From: Ruegeria_C sp040830705
GTDB taxonomy: Bacteria > Pseudomonadota > Alphaproteobacteria > Rhodobacterales > Rhodobacteraceae
DNA: 64,000 nt
Assembly (NCBI GenBank): GCA_040830705.1
Contig: JBFOME010000002.1
Coordinates: 124,001-188,000 of the forward strand
Reading direction: 5' to 3'
The translations under genes and the position numbers were made by a program. Positions within the stretch are counted from its first letter, which is position 1. Every line of letters begins with the position of its first letter. Below are positions 40,990 through 49,395 of this stretch, piece by piece. Under the pieces are notes generated by a model that was not told where the DNA came from, searched no databases, and worked only from the letters and a program-made list of their open reading frames with translations.

Positions 40990-42282
40990 TCAGGCGGAGG
41001 CTTTGGCCAATGCCTGATCCAGATCGGCGATCAGATCGTCCGCATCCTCGATCCCAATTGAGACGCGCACAACGTTCGGGCTGGCTCCGGCGGCCTCCTG
41101 CTGCTCCGGCGTCAACTGGCGGTGTGTGGTCGAAGCCGAATGGATGATCAGCGACCGTGCATCGCCCAGATTGGCCACATGGCTGAAGATCTCCAGCGCG
41201 TTGACCAGCTTGACGCAGGCATCATAGCCGCCCTTGACCGCAAAGGTGAACAGCGCGCCCGCCCCTTTGGGGTACTGCGCTTTGACCCGGTCGGCATAGG
41301 GGGACGAGGGCAGGCCGGCATAGGTGACGTAATCCACCCGGTCATCCGCTTCCAGCCAGGTGGCGAGCTTCTCTGCGTTTTCCACGTGGCGCTGCATCCG
41401 CAGGCTCAGCGTTTCGATCCCCATCAGGGTATAGTGGGCACCTTGCGGGTTCATGGTCATGCCCAGGTCGCGCAACCCGATAGCGATGCCGTGAAAGGTG
41501 AAGGCCAGCGGCCCGAACGTCTCATGGAATTTCAACCCGTGATAGGCCGGTTCCGGCTGGCTCAGCGAGGGGAACTTGTCGCTGGCCGACCAGTCGAATG
41601 TACCTGAATCGACGATGCAGCCGCCGGTCACTGTACCGTTGCCCGTGAGATACTTGGTGGTCGAATGCACCACCAGCGTGGCGCCATGTTCGATCGGACG
41701 GCAGAGATATGGCGAGGCCGACGTGTTGTCGACGATCAGCGGCAGACCAGCGGCATCAGCGATGTCGGCCAGCGCGCGGATATCGGTGACATAGCCACCG
41801 GGGTTGGCGATGGATTCGCAGAACACCGCGCGCGTGTTGTCATCGATGGCAGCTTTGACCGCGTCCAGATCGTCGGTATCGACAAATTTCGCTGACCAGC
41901 CAAAGCGCTTGATGGTCTGGGAAAGCTGCGTGACCGAGCCGCCGTAAAGCCTGGTCGAGGCAACCACGTTGCAGCCCGGCTGCATCAATGGGAACAGCGC
42001 CATGATCTGCGCTGCGTGACCCGACGAACAGCAGACCGCACCGGCACCGCCTTCAAGCGTTGCGATGCGCTCCTGCAAAACCGCCACGGTCGGGTTGGTC
42101 AGACGGGAATAGATGTAGCCCACTTCCTGAAGATTGAAGAGCGCGGCCGCGTGTTCGGCATCGCGAAACACGTAAGCTGTGCTCTGGTAAATCGGCGTTT
42201 GCCGCGCGCCGGTGGCGGGGTCGGGGCGCGCGCCAGCGTGGATTTGCAACGTGTCAAAGCCGTAAGTGGGGCCGTCGGTCAT
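40990..42282 (-). CDS. metY: O-acetylhomoserine sulfhydrylase
   Basis: MetY makes homocysteine or methionine precursors from O-acetylhomoserine and sulfide, using pyridoxal phosphate. The 430-residue protein has the PLP lysine in HSTTKYLTGNG, the YSRLTNPT phosphate-binding motif, and the VDNTSASPYLCRP block of the Cys/Met metabolism enzymes. Length and C-terminal region fit MetY rather than MetZ. I see no convincing SAM riboswitch in the 95 bases upstream, although such switches are common before methionine genes in this group. Confidence 0.93.
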   Translation of the reverse strand: MTDGPTYGFDTLQIHAGARPDPATGARQTPIYQSTAYVFRDAEHAAALFNLQEVGYIYSRLTNPTVAVLQERIATLEGGAGAVCCSSGHAAQIMALFPLMQPGCNVVASTRLYGGSVTQLSQTIKRFGWSAKFVDTDDLDAVKAAIDDNTRAVFCESIANPGGYVTDIRALADIADAAGLPLIVDNTSASPYLCRPIEHGATLVVHSTTKYLTGNGTVTGGCIVDSGTFDWSASDKFPSLSQPEPAYHGLKFHETFGPLAFTFHGIAIGLRDLGMTMNPQGAHYTLMGIETLSLRMQRHVENAEKLATWLEADDRVDYVTYAGLPSSPYADRVKAQYPKGAGALFTFAVKGGYDACVKLVNALEIFSHVANLGDARSLIIHSASTTHRQLTPEQQEAAGASPNVVRVSIGIEDADDLIADLDQALAKASA

Positions 42283-42377
42283 GGAATAAACTCCCTCTTG
42301 GTAATTGGTTGATGCAATCTGTAGGCCATCACTTCACTTCACACAACGCAGGCCTTTGCTCGGGCCGGATGCACTGG

Positions 42378-43385
42378 CTAGCGCAGCCAGAGCCCGGCTT
42401 CCCTGATTTTCTTACGTATGGCCTGTTCGCGGCGCGGTAGGTTCTGCTGATCGAACAATGCGCGCACCTTTGCGCCCTTGCGCTGAAACACCAGCTTGCG
42501 GATCGGCTCATATTGCTTGAGCACCTTCTTGATCTTGTTGGGGGCAGCGACCTCTTCCAGCACCTCGACGACACGATCGCTTTCGCGCGCATAGAGCAGC
42601 GGGAAAAGGCGATAGTGACAACTTACATCGCCGTCCAGAAACCCGGCGGGCAGGGCATCGCGCCCGCCGCCAAGCGCATGAATAACCAGCGGCAAGGCGA
42701 CTTGGTCAAGCCAAGGATCAAGGCTCTGACAGATCAACTCGTCCGGAGGGTTGTCGCGGATGGATCTGGCGTATTCAAGAAACCGTTCCCCAAAGGCGCG
42801 CGGGCATTTGTAATAGAAGAAGCCTGCGTTGAAATAGAGGTAGCGCCGCCAGTATTCGTCGGGTTGGTTCAGATCCAGCGAACTGTCGAAGTCCAGCCCG
42901 AACCGGTCGTAAAGCGATTTCCAGATACCGGCATAGCCCGGCCCGTAAAGCGTGGGCTCGGGCCAGCTATCTGAGCATCTGAGCGAGGCAGAGGGGCGAT
43001 CGAAATCAAACGGCACCGATGCGAGGTCGCCGGTGATCAGTGTGTCGCTGTCGAAGAACACAAATGGCTCGCCCTCGGGCAGGGCCATCAGCGCCTCGAT
43101 CTTGTTGCCGGGGGGATAGGACTGCCCGAAGACTGTATTCTCGAAGGGCAGGATTTCGACGCCGAGCCGTTCCAGCGCCTCCAAAGTGGCCTGATTGCGA
43201 AGGCTGGGATCGTTTGACCAGAGCGGGCCATGCTGTGGCGTGGCGACAAACAGCCGTCCCTGAAAGTCCGGCGAACTGTGCCGCAAGGATGCAGCAAAGA
43301 GCAGCGCTTCATATTGCAGGCGGTTATTCTGGCCGATGATCACCACATTGAAGGGTGGGGGTGTTGTCGACGGAGTGCCTGCCAT
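42378..43385 (-). CDS. Glycosyltransferase-like protein
   Basis: The 335-residue protein begins with a beta strand and FNVVIIGQNNRLQYEALLFAASLR, resembling the start of GT-A nucleotide-diphosphosugar transferases, and has a DxD-type metal site in FVFFDSDTL near residue 115. The rest (PCRAFGERFLEYARS, CQSLDPWLDQVALPLVIHALGGG) is helical. Donor and acceptor are unknown. AGGGA precedes ATG 43385. Upstream in the 295-base gap to preT is the AT-rich palindrome 43608-43633, so this gene and preT are divergent. Confidence 0.7.
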   Translation of the reverse strand: MAGTPSTTPPPFNVVIIGQNNRLQYEALLFAASLRHSSPDFQGRLFVATPQHGPLWSNDPSLRNQATLEALERLGVEILPFENTVFGQSYPPGNKIEALMALPEGEPFVFFDSDTLITGDLASVPFDFDRPSASLRCSDSWPEPTLYGPGYAGIWKSLYDRFGLDFDSSLDLNQPDEYWRRYLYFNAGFFYYKCPRAFGERFLEYARSIRDNPPDELICQSLDPWLDQVALPLVIHALGGGRDALPAGFLDGDVSCHYRLFPLLYARESDRVVEVLEEVAAPNKIKKVLKQYEPIRKLVFQRKGAKVRALFDQQNLPRREQAIRKKIREAGLWLR

Positions 43386-43607
43386 GCCTGTTCCCTGCCG
43401 CCGGTGCTTTTCTTCCGTCGCGGCTTTGCTGCCTGAGCGCACTATAGGCAAGCAAACGGGCGTCCAAAAGTCCCGAATTGTCCTGCAAGTCCGACGGCCG
43501 GGCAGCAGCGCAAAGACGCACGGCCGGGGTCGCAGTGCCGAATTTTTCGCCACGTTGCGCTGAATTCGACGCCGTTATTTGCCAAAAGTCCAGTTTTTGC
43601 TGCTTTC

Positions 43608-43633
43608 AAAATTTTACCAATTGATAAAATTTT
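43608..43633. promoter_or_regulatory. RutR-like 26-base AT-rich palindrome upstream of preT
   Basis: Left arm AAAATTTTACCAA and right arm TTGATAAAATTTT pair at 12 of 13 positions. The central 16 bases TTTACCAATTGATAAA fit the RutR consensus TTGACCA-NN-TGGTCAA at 11 of 14 defined positions. RutR controls pyrimidine use, and the next gene begins pyrimidine breakdown. Confidence 0.6.
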
Positions 43634-43680
43634 CAGATGTGGCAGTCTGATTGCAAGAGCTACAATTCAGGGAGAGCGTC

Positions 43681-45018
43681 ATGGCGCATGGCCAGACAGC
43701 ACCCGGCATCCTGGCCGGGCGGCTATCGAGCGAAGAGATCGAGACGAATTTCAGCGACCTGCACCCGCCTTATGCGCCGCATGAGGCCGCGGTGGCGGCA
43801 GATCGGTGTTATTTCTGCCATGATGCGCCCTGCGTGACTGCCTGCCCAACCGATATCGATATTCCGCTCTTCATCCGGCAGATTCAGGCCGGTAACCCGG
43901 AAGGGGCGGCGGAAACGATCCTGAGCCAGAACATTCTGGGCGGCATGTGTGCCCGGGTCTGTCCGACCGAAACGCTCTGCGAAGAGGTTTGCGTGCGTGA
44001 AGTCGCCGAAGGCAAACCGGTCGAGATCGGGCGGCTGCAGCGCTTTGCGACCGATGTGTTGATGAAAACCGGCACGCATCCGTTTTCGCGCGCGCCCGAC
44101 ACCGGAAAGCGGATTGCAGTGGTGGGGGCGGGCCCTGCGGGTCTTGCTTGTGCGCACCGGCTGGCGATGCTCGGCCATCAGGTCACGATCTATGACGCCA
44201 ATGCCAAGCCCGGCGGGCTGAACGAATACGGAATCGCGGCCTACAAGGCGACAAATGATTTTGCCCAGGCCGAGGTGGAATGGCTGCTCAAGATCGGCGG
44301 CATATCGGTAGAGTGTAACGCGGCTCTAAGCGATGGCGGGCTGACGCTGGAGGGGCTGCGCGGTGAATTCGATGCGGTCTTTCTGGCCATCGGGCTGGCG
44401 GGCGTGAATGCGCTGCGCGCTCAGGGAGAGGATAAGCCCGGCGTCCATCACGCGGTCGATTTCATCTCGGAAGTGCGTCAGGCCGATGACTTGCTCAAGC
44501 ACCCGGTGGGGCGCCACGTAGTGGTGATCGGCGGCGGCATGACCGCGATTGACGCTGCGGTTAAGTCCAAGCTGCTGGGTGCTGAACATGTCACGGTCGC
44601 CTATCGCCGGGGCGCGAGCGCTATGGGGGCCAGCAAGTTCGAACAGGATCTGGCGACCTCGAAGGGGGTCAAGCTGATGTTCAATGTGCAACCCAAGCAG
44701 GTGCATGGCGAGGACGCCGCCACCGAGATCGAACTGGAATACACCGCGACTACTGATGGCGCGCTGCAGGGCACCGGCGAGACCGTGCGCTTGCCCGCCG
44801 ATCAGGTGCTCAAGGCCATTGGACAGAGGTTGGAGGGCGTGCCCGACGCGCTGCATCTGAATGGCAACAAGATCGCTGTGATCGGTGCGGGCCGCACCTC
44901 GGTTGAAGGGGTTTGGGCCGGGGGCGACTGCGCCGCGGGAGGCGAAGACCTGACTGTGACCGCCGTGGCCGAAGGGCGCGATGCCGCGATGGATATCGAC
45001 GCTGCTTTGCGGGGCTGA
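43681..45018 (+). CDS. preT: NADPH-dependent oxidoreductase subunit of dihydropyrimidine dehydrogenase
   Basis: PreT supplies electrons to PreA for reduction of uracil and thymine. The 445-residue protein has an N-terminal iron-sulfur domain with two four-cysteine clusters (CYFCHDAPCVTACP and CARVCPTETLCEEVC), then an FAD motif VVGAGPAGLACA and an NADPH-binding motif VVIGGGMTAIDAA. It is like the glutamate synthase small subunit. GGGAGAG lies before ATG 43681. It is followed by a methyltransferase and preA on the same strand, 62 and 15 bases apart. Confidence 0.92.
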   Translation: MAHGQTAPGILAGRLSSEEIETNFSDLHPPYAPHEAAVAADRCYFCHDAPCVTACPTDIDIPLFIRQIQAGNPEGAAETILSQNILGGMCARVCPTETLCEEVCVREVAEGKPVEIGRLQRFATDVLMKTGTHPFSRAPDTGKRIAVVGAGPAGLACAHRLAMLGHQVTIYDANAKPGGLNEYGIAAYKATNDFAQAEVEWLLKIGGISVECNAALSDGGLTLEGLRGEFDAVFLAIGLAGVNALRAQGEDKPGVHHAVDFISEVRQADDLLKHPVGRHVVVIGGGMTAIDAAVKSKLLGAEHVTVAYRRGASAMGASKFEQDLATSKGVKLMFNVQPKQVHGEDAATEIELEYTATTDGALQGTGETVRLPADQVLKAIGQRLEGVPDALHLNGNKIAVIGAGRTSVEGVWAGGDCAAGGEDLTVTAVAEGRDAAMDIDAALRG

Positions 45019-45080
45019 CCATCCGCCCCAGCGATACAAAACCTGCTACAATGATCCCGTTGCAGCAGTAGGAGGCCAAG

Positions 45081-45917
45081 ATGACGATCGAAAAAGACGT
45101 CGCAGCGCATTACACCACAGATGATCTGCTGGAGCGGATCCGTGATGGACTGCGCGCTGCCGGAGCCGATCCGGACGCCCCCGCGCCTGAGGATCTCAAG
45201 GGCATCGACGAGTTTCACACTGGGGGGGTGAAGGCAACCGACGATCTGTTGGAGCAACTCAACATTTCTGAACGCACGCGGGTGCTGGACCTCGGCTGTG
45301 GAATTGGTGGAACATCGCGGCATATCGCGTTGAATACAGGTGCTTTTGTGACCGGGGTTGATCTGACCCCCAGCTTTGTCGACGTGGGCAACCAACTCAG
45401 CGCCATGGTGGGGTTGCAGGACCGGGTCAAGCTGTTGCGTGGCAGTGTGCTGGATCTCCCTCTGGTCGAGGATACGATTGATCTGGTCACCATGTTCCAT
45501 GTGGGAATGAACGTCCCCGACAAGGCCAAGCTGTTTTCCGAGGTCTATCGTGTGCTTGCCCCCGGAGGTACCTTTGCGCTGTTCGATGTGATGCGGATGG
45601 ACGCCGATGGCGGCCTGACCTTTCCCTTCCCTTGGGCCGAAGAGCCTGCCTTTTCATTCGTCGAACCTGCGGCGGCCTATATGGAGGCTGGCGAGGCAGC
45701 GGGTCTTGCTTTCCGCTCGATTCGCAACCGCAAGGATTTCGCGCTTGATTTCTTCAAGACCGTCTTTGCCCGTATCGAAGAGGCGGGCGGCCCGCCGCCC
45801 GTGGGCATTCACCTGTTGATGCGCGACACCGCCGCCGAAAAAATCCAGAACTACGTTACCTGTGTCCAGGCGGGGCTGATTGCGCCGTTTGAACTGATCT
45901 TCCGCAAGCCAGTCTGA
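45081..45917 (+). CDS. SAM-dependent methyltransferase within the pre operon
   Basis: The 278-residue protein has a class I AdoMet fold: motif I RVLDLGCGIGGTSRHIA (GxGxG), an acidic motif TGVDLTPSF, and VLAPGGTFALFD. It resembles the UbiE/glycine-sarcosine branch that methylates small molecules. Its place between preT and preA is unusual and hints at a substrate connected with pyrimidine breakdown, but nothing in the sequence proves it. AGGAGG lies before ATG 45081, and preA starts 16 bases after its stop. Confidence 0.8.
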   Translation: MTIEKDVAAHYTTDDLLERIRDGLRAAGADPDAPAPEDLKGIDEFHTGGVKATDDLLEQLNISERTRVLDLGCGIGGTSRHIALNTGAFVTGVDLTPSFVDVGNQLSAMVGLQDRVKLLRGSVLDLPLVEDTIDLVTMFHVGMNVPDKAKLFSEVYRVLAPGGTFALFDVMRMDADGGLTFPFPWAEEPAFSFVEPAAAYMEAGEAAGLAFRSIRNRKDFALDFFKTVFARIEEAGGPPPVGIHLLMRDTAAEKIQNYVTCVQAGLIAPFELIFRKPV

Positions 45918-45933
45918 AAAGGGAGCCCGCTAA

Positions 45934-47238
45934 ATGGCCGATCTGACGACAGATTTCCTAGGAATAACATCTCCGAACCCGTTCTGGCTGGCCTCCGCCC
46001 CGCCGACCGACAAGGAATACAATGTCCGCCGAGCGTTCGAGGCCGGATGGGGCGGGGTGGTCTGGAAAACACTGGGCGCCGAAGGCCCGCCGGTGGTGAA
46101 TGTAAACGGGCCGCGCTATGGCGCGATCTACGGCGCGGACCGGCGGCTGCTGGGGCTGAACAATATCGAACTGATCACCGACCGCCCTCTTGAAACCAAT
46201 CTGGAAGAGATCGCACGGGTCAAATCCGATTATCCGGATCGCGCCGTGGTGGTCTCGCTTATGGTGCCTTGCGAGGAAGGCGCTTGGAAAGCAATCCTGC
46301 CTCGCGTGGCCGAAACCGGCGCAGACGGGATCGAGCTGAATTTCGGCTGCCCCCATGGCATGAGCGAGCGCGGCATGGGCAGCGCGGTGGGGCAGGTGCC
46401 GGAATACATCGAAATGGTCACCCGCTGGTGCAAGGAAAACTATGACAAGCCGGTGATCGTGAAGCTGACGCCAAACATTACGGATATTCGCAAGCCTGCG
46501 GCCGCTGCAAAAAATGGCGGTGCCGATGCGGTGTCGCTGATCAACACGATCAACTCGATCACCAATGTCAATCTCGACACGATGAGCCCCGAACCTTCGA
46601 TTGACGGCAAGGGCAGCCATGGCGGCTATTGCGGACCGGCGGTGAAACCGATTGCGCTCAGCATGGTGTCCGAGATTGCCCGCAACCCGGAAACCCATGG
46701 CCTGCCGATCTCTGGCATTGGCGGGATCACCACATGGCGCGATGCGGCAGAGTTCATCTCGCTGGGCTGCGGCAACGTACAGGTTTGCACCGCTGCGATG
46801 ACCTACGGGTTCAAGGTGGTGGAGGAACTGGCCAGTGGCCTGTCCAAGTGGATGGACGAAAAAGGCTATACCAATGTGCGCGATTTTGTCGGGCAGGCGG
46901 TGCCGAATGTGACGGATTGGCAGTACTTGAACCTCAACTACGTCGCCAAGGCCAAGATCGATCAGGACCAGTGCATCAAGTGTGGGCGCTGCTATGCCGC
47001 TTGCGAGGATACGTCGCATCAGGCGATCTCGATGAGCGCGGATCGGGTGTTCGAGGTGATCGACGAGGAATGCGTTGCCTGCAACCTCTGCGTAGATGTC
47101 TGTCCGGTCGAGGGCTGCATCACGATGGAGCAGATGCAGCCGGGTACGGTCGACCCGCGCACGGGCAAGGTGGTCGAGAAAGACTATGCGAACTGGACCA
47201 TGCATCCCAACAATCCGATGGCGAAAGCAGCGGAGTAA
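45934..47238 (+). CDS. preA: Dihydropyrimidine dehydrogenase catalytic subunit PreA
   Basis: The 434-residue protein has the FMN-binding dihydroorotate dehydrogenase-like barrel (residues 1-330: LNFGCPHGMSERGMG, AKLTPN-type strands, ISGIGGITTW) and a C-terminal domain with two [4Fe-4S] clusters (CIKCGRCYAAC and CVACNLCVDVCP). It reduces uracil or thymine to dihydro forms. Where mammalian dihydropyrimidine dehydrogenase has a catalytic cysteine (LACGQ), this protein has AVGQ. A GGGAG sits upstream of ATG 45934. A terminator follows the stop. Confidence 0.92.
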   Translation: MADLTTDFLGITSPNPFWLASAPPTDKEYNVRRAFEAGWGGVVWKTLGAEGPPVVNVNGPRYGAIYGADRRLLGLNNIELITDRPLETNLEEIARVKSDYPDRAVVVSLMVPCEEGAWKAILPRVAETGADGIELNFGCPHGMSERGMGSAVGQVPEYIEMVTRWCKENYDKPVIVKLTPNITDIRKPAAAAKNGGADAVSLINTINSITNVNLDTMSPEPSIDGKGSHGGYCGPAVKPIALSMVSEIARNPETHGLPISGIGGITTWRDAAEFISLGCGNVQVCTAAMTYGFKVVEELASGLSKWMDEKGYTNVRDFVGQAVPNVTDWQYLNLNYVAKAKIDQDQCIKCGRCYAACEDTSHQAISMSADRVFEVIDEECVACNLCVDVCPVEGCITMEQMQPGTVDPRTGKVVEKDYANWTMHPNNPMAKAAE

Positions 47239-47267
47239 GGTCTGAATCCTGTTTGAAACAGTTAGAG

Positions 47268-47292
47268 CGGCACCGGATTCCGGTGCCGTTTT
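47268..47292 (+). terminator. Terminator of the preT-methyltransferase-preA operon
   Basis: CGGCACCGG (47268-47276) and CCGGTGCCG (47280-47288) form a perfect 9-base-pair stem with a three-base loop, followed by TTTT. Confidence 0.85.
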
Positions 47293-47325
47293 GTTGCGCT
47301 CTTATTGTGGATAAAATATATCCAT

Positions 47326-47338
47326 GATAATGATTATC
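47326..47338. promoter_or_regulatory. Fur-like palindrome upstream of the Rrf2 gene
   Basis: GATAATGATTATC is a perfect 6-1-6 inverted repeat with the core of the Fur box. A second dyad, GGATA-N5-TATCC, lies beside it at 47309-47323. The position, 20 bases before the Rrf2 ATG, fits an operator overlapping the promoter or leader. Confidence 0.55.
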
Positions 47339-47357
47339 CCCGAATCAGGAGTCGCAA

Positions 47358-47849
47358 ATGAAGCTGGGCGATGGGGTCGAAGCGGCCATTCACTGCACAA
47401 CTATGCTGGCAGGTCTGAAGGGCGGGGCGGTCATGCCCGCAAGCGCTTTGGCCGAATATCACGGCGTCTCTGCCAGCTATCTGGTTAAGCACCTCAAGCA
47501 GCTTGTCGCGGCGGGTATTTTCCAGTCGGTGCCGGGCCCCACGGGGGGCTATCGCCTGGGGCGTGTGCCTGAGGAAATCACGCTGCTCGATATAGTTCTG
47601 GCGGTCGAGGGCGACGCGCCCGCCTTTCGCTGCCGCGAGATTCGCAGGCGTGGGCCAGAGGCGCCCGACGCCTCTGCCTTTCCCAATCCCTGCGGGATCA
47701 AGCTGGCCATGTTGCGCGCCGAAGATGCCTATCGCGCTGCACTTGCCGAAACCCGGATCAGCAGCCTGATTCGCGACTATGCCGAAACCGGCGACCCCCG
47801 CGACATTGCCCGCGGCTGCCGCTTTGTCGAAGCAAACCGCCGTCCCTGA
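47358..47849 (+). CDS. Rrf2-family transcriptional regulator
   Basis: The 163-residue protein has the Rrf2 winged helix (GGAVMPASALAEYHGVSASYLVKHLKQLVAAGIFQSVPGPTGGYRLGR). Rrf2 proteins often bind an Fe-S cluster through three cysteines; here only Cys92 and Cys112 occur in that area, so cluster binding is uncertain. AGGAG precedes ATG 47358. It is followed 20 bases later by an AhpD-like gene, and such pairs are regulator with target. The Fur-like palindrome upstream hints at metal or redox control. Confidence 0.88.
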   Translation: MKLGDGVEAAIHCTTMLAGLKGGAVMPASALAEYHGVSASYLVKHLKQLVAAGIFQSVPGPTGGYRLGRVPEEITLLDIVLAVEGDAPAFRCREIRRRGPEAPDASAFPNPCGIKLAMLRAEDAYRAALAETRISSLIRDYAETGDPRDIARGCRFVEANRRP

Positions 47850-47869
47850 CATCAAGAAGGAGATCAAAG

Positions 47870-48328
47870 ATGGAATCGCGATTGAACCACTGGGCCATGG
47901 CCCCGGAACTGATGAAAGCCTTCCTGGCGCTCAACGACACGATTGAGGGCAGCGGGCTGGACAAAACCCTGATGCATCTGGTCAAGCTGCGCGCCTCGCA
48001 GATCAACGGCTGCGCCTTCTGCATCGACATGCACACACGTGAGGCCCGAGCGGACGGCGAGACTGAGCAGCGGCTTTACCTGGTCTCAGCCTGGCATGAC
48101 AGTTTTCTCTACTCCGAACGTGAGCGCGCGGCGTTGGCTTGGACCGAGGCTCTTACCCGACTGGGCGACAATGCCCCCGATGACTCGCTATTTGTGCAGA
48201 CCCAGGCGCAGTTTCCCAAAGATGAAATCATCAAGCTGACTGCCGTCGTCACAATGATAAACACCTGGAATCGTTTGTCTGTGGCGTTCCGAGCAGTCCA
48301 CGCCGCGCCGCAATCCCACGCGGCTTGA
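47870..48328 (+). CDS. AhpD-like carboxymuconolactone decarboxylase-family protein
   Basis: The 152-residue protein has the AhpD core pattern: the CxxC-x3-H segment CAFCIDMH (Cys48, Cys51, His55), and KLRASQINGCAF before it. These proteins use the cysteine pair in peroxide reduction or related thiol chemistry. AAGGAG lies before ATG 47870. It most likely works as a peroxidase-type protein controlled by the Rrf2 gene next to it. Confidence 0.9.
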   Translation: MESRLNHWAMAPELMKAFLALNDTIEGSGLDKTLMHLVKLRASQINGCAFCIDMHTREARADGETEQRLYLVSAWHDSFLYSERERAALAWTEALTRLGDNAPDDSLFVQTQAQFPKDEIIKLTAVVTMINTWNRLSVAFRAVHAAPQSHAA

Positions 48329-48496
48329 TCGGCTTTGGGGGGACCGCGAGATCACGATCCTGGATTGGGGTGGCGAGGGCGTTACTCTTCGCCACCCAAA
48401 AAAGGTCACTGCCGACCGATGATCAAACAGGGGCCGACAACCCACACGCAGCTGAGTTTTTTTGGGGTCTGAGAGATATCTAGCAAAAGCGAGAGG

Positions 48497-48581
48497 TGGT
48501 GCGGGTGAAGGGACTTGAACCCCCACGCCTTGCGGCGCCAGAACCTAAATCTGGTGCGTCTACCAATTCCGCCACACCCGC
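48497..48581 (-). tRNA. tRNA-Leu (TAG)
   Basis: An 85-base minus-strand tRNA with a long variable arm (typical of leucine) and an encoded CCA. The anticodon loop is TTTAGGT (anticodon TAG, reads CUA). Acceptor GCGGGTG pairs with CACCCGC. The discriminator base is A. Confidence 0.96.
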
Positions 48582-48712
48582 AGCCGCGCTGACCTGTGGC
48601 CGCGCTGTGCGGCGGTGCATAACAAAGGTTGAAACCGAGTGCGAGGGAAAAACGCCCGCGACGCGCTGGTTTCCAACCGGTGCGATTATGCCCCGCCGAA
48701 TTGTGCCCGATC

Positions 48713-49378
48713 TCAGTAGTCTGACACCAGCAGATGGGTGGGCGAGACATCCTCGTCTACATCGGAGAAGCGTGAGATCGGGGCTTCGAAGACATTGTCC
48801 GTCTTGTCGTCGTTGACGGTCGAAACCTCACCGATCAGACAATCGCCCTGTTCTGCCCAGAAGGCGTGCCAGATACCGGGCAGCAACGTCACGCTCTGGC
48901 CCGGCTTCAGCCGCAGCAGCCCGCCCGGATCAAGTGTCACCATGACACCATCAGAGGGTACGGATACCTTGGCGTCACGATCGATACCGCCGGTTGCATC
49001 GGGTGACCAGAGTTCCAGCACCAAATCACCGCCGCCGCGATTGATGATGTCCTCGGCCTTGATGTTGTGTCGGTGCATTGGTGAGAGCTGCTTGTCGCGC
49101 GAGATCATGATCTTTTCGGCATAGAGCATACCCTTGCCCGCACCCAGATCCTCAACCGCGCCGTTGCGGGTGGTGAACAGGAACAGACCCAACTCGTGGA
49201 ACCGGCCCTCGCCGTAATCGGTGATGTCCCAGCCCAGCCCGCGGTCACGGATCAGCCCGGCATCGTCGCCGCGCAATTGTTCGGGCTGCCAATAGGCAAA
49301 CGGGGGCAGGATAACGCCGTGCTGGCGCATGAAGGCATCACCTTCGGCAAGGATGTCGTTGATTTCGGAACGTTTCAT
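48713..49378 (-). CDS. D-lyxose/D-mannose isomerase-family protein
   Basis: The 221-residue protein is a cupin-type isomerase. The metal ligands are His-x-His in SPMHRHNIKAEDIINRGGG and a later Glu and His (GIWHAFWAEQG). The family interconverts D-lyxose and D-xylulose or D-mannose and D-fructose. The following PfkB kinase, 17 bases upstream on the same strand, is annotated as a fructokinase, so mannose-to-fructose-to-fructose 6-phosphate is a natural reading. The true substrate is inferred from this pairing only. Confidence 0.85.
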   Translation of the reverse strand: MKRSEINDILAEGDAFMRQHGVILPPFAYWQPEQLRGDDAGLIRDRGLGWDITDYGEGRFHELGLFLFTTRNGAVEDLGAGKGMLYAEKIMISRDKQLSPMHRHNIKAEDIINRGGGDLVLELWSPDATGGIDRDAKVSVPSDGVMVTLDPGGLLRLKPGQSVTLLPGIWHAFWAEQGDCLIGEVSTVNDDKTDNVFEAPISRFSDVDEDVSPTHLLVSDY

Positions 49379-49395
49379 GGCGTGGCCTTTGTGGA

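Noticed and set aside
42283..42377. SAM-II riboswitch before metY.
   Set aside because: A GATG/CATC stem is seen, but the conserved pseudoknot blocks of the switch are not.
48368..48397. Terminator after the AhpD-like gene.
   Set aside because: GGGTGGCGA/TCGCCACCC is a good stem, but an A-run, not a T-run, follows it on the plus strand.
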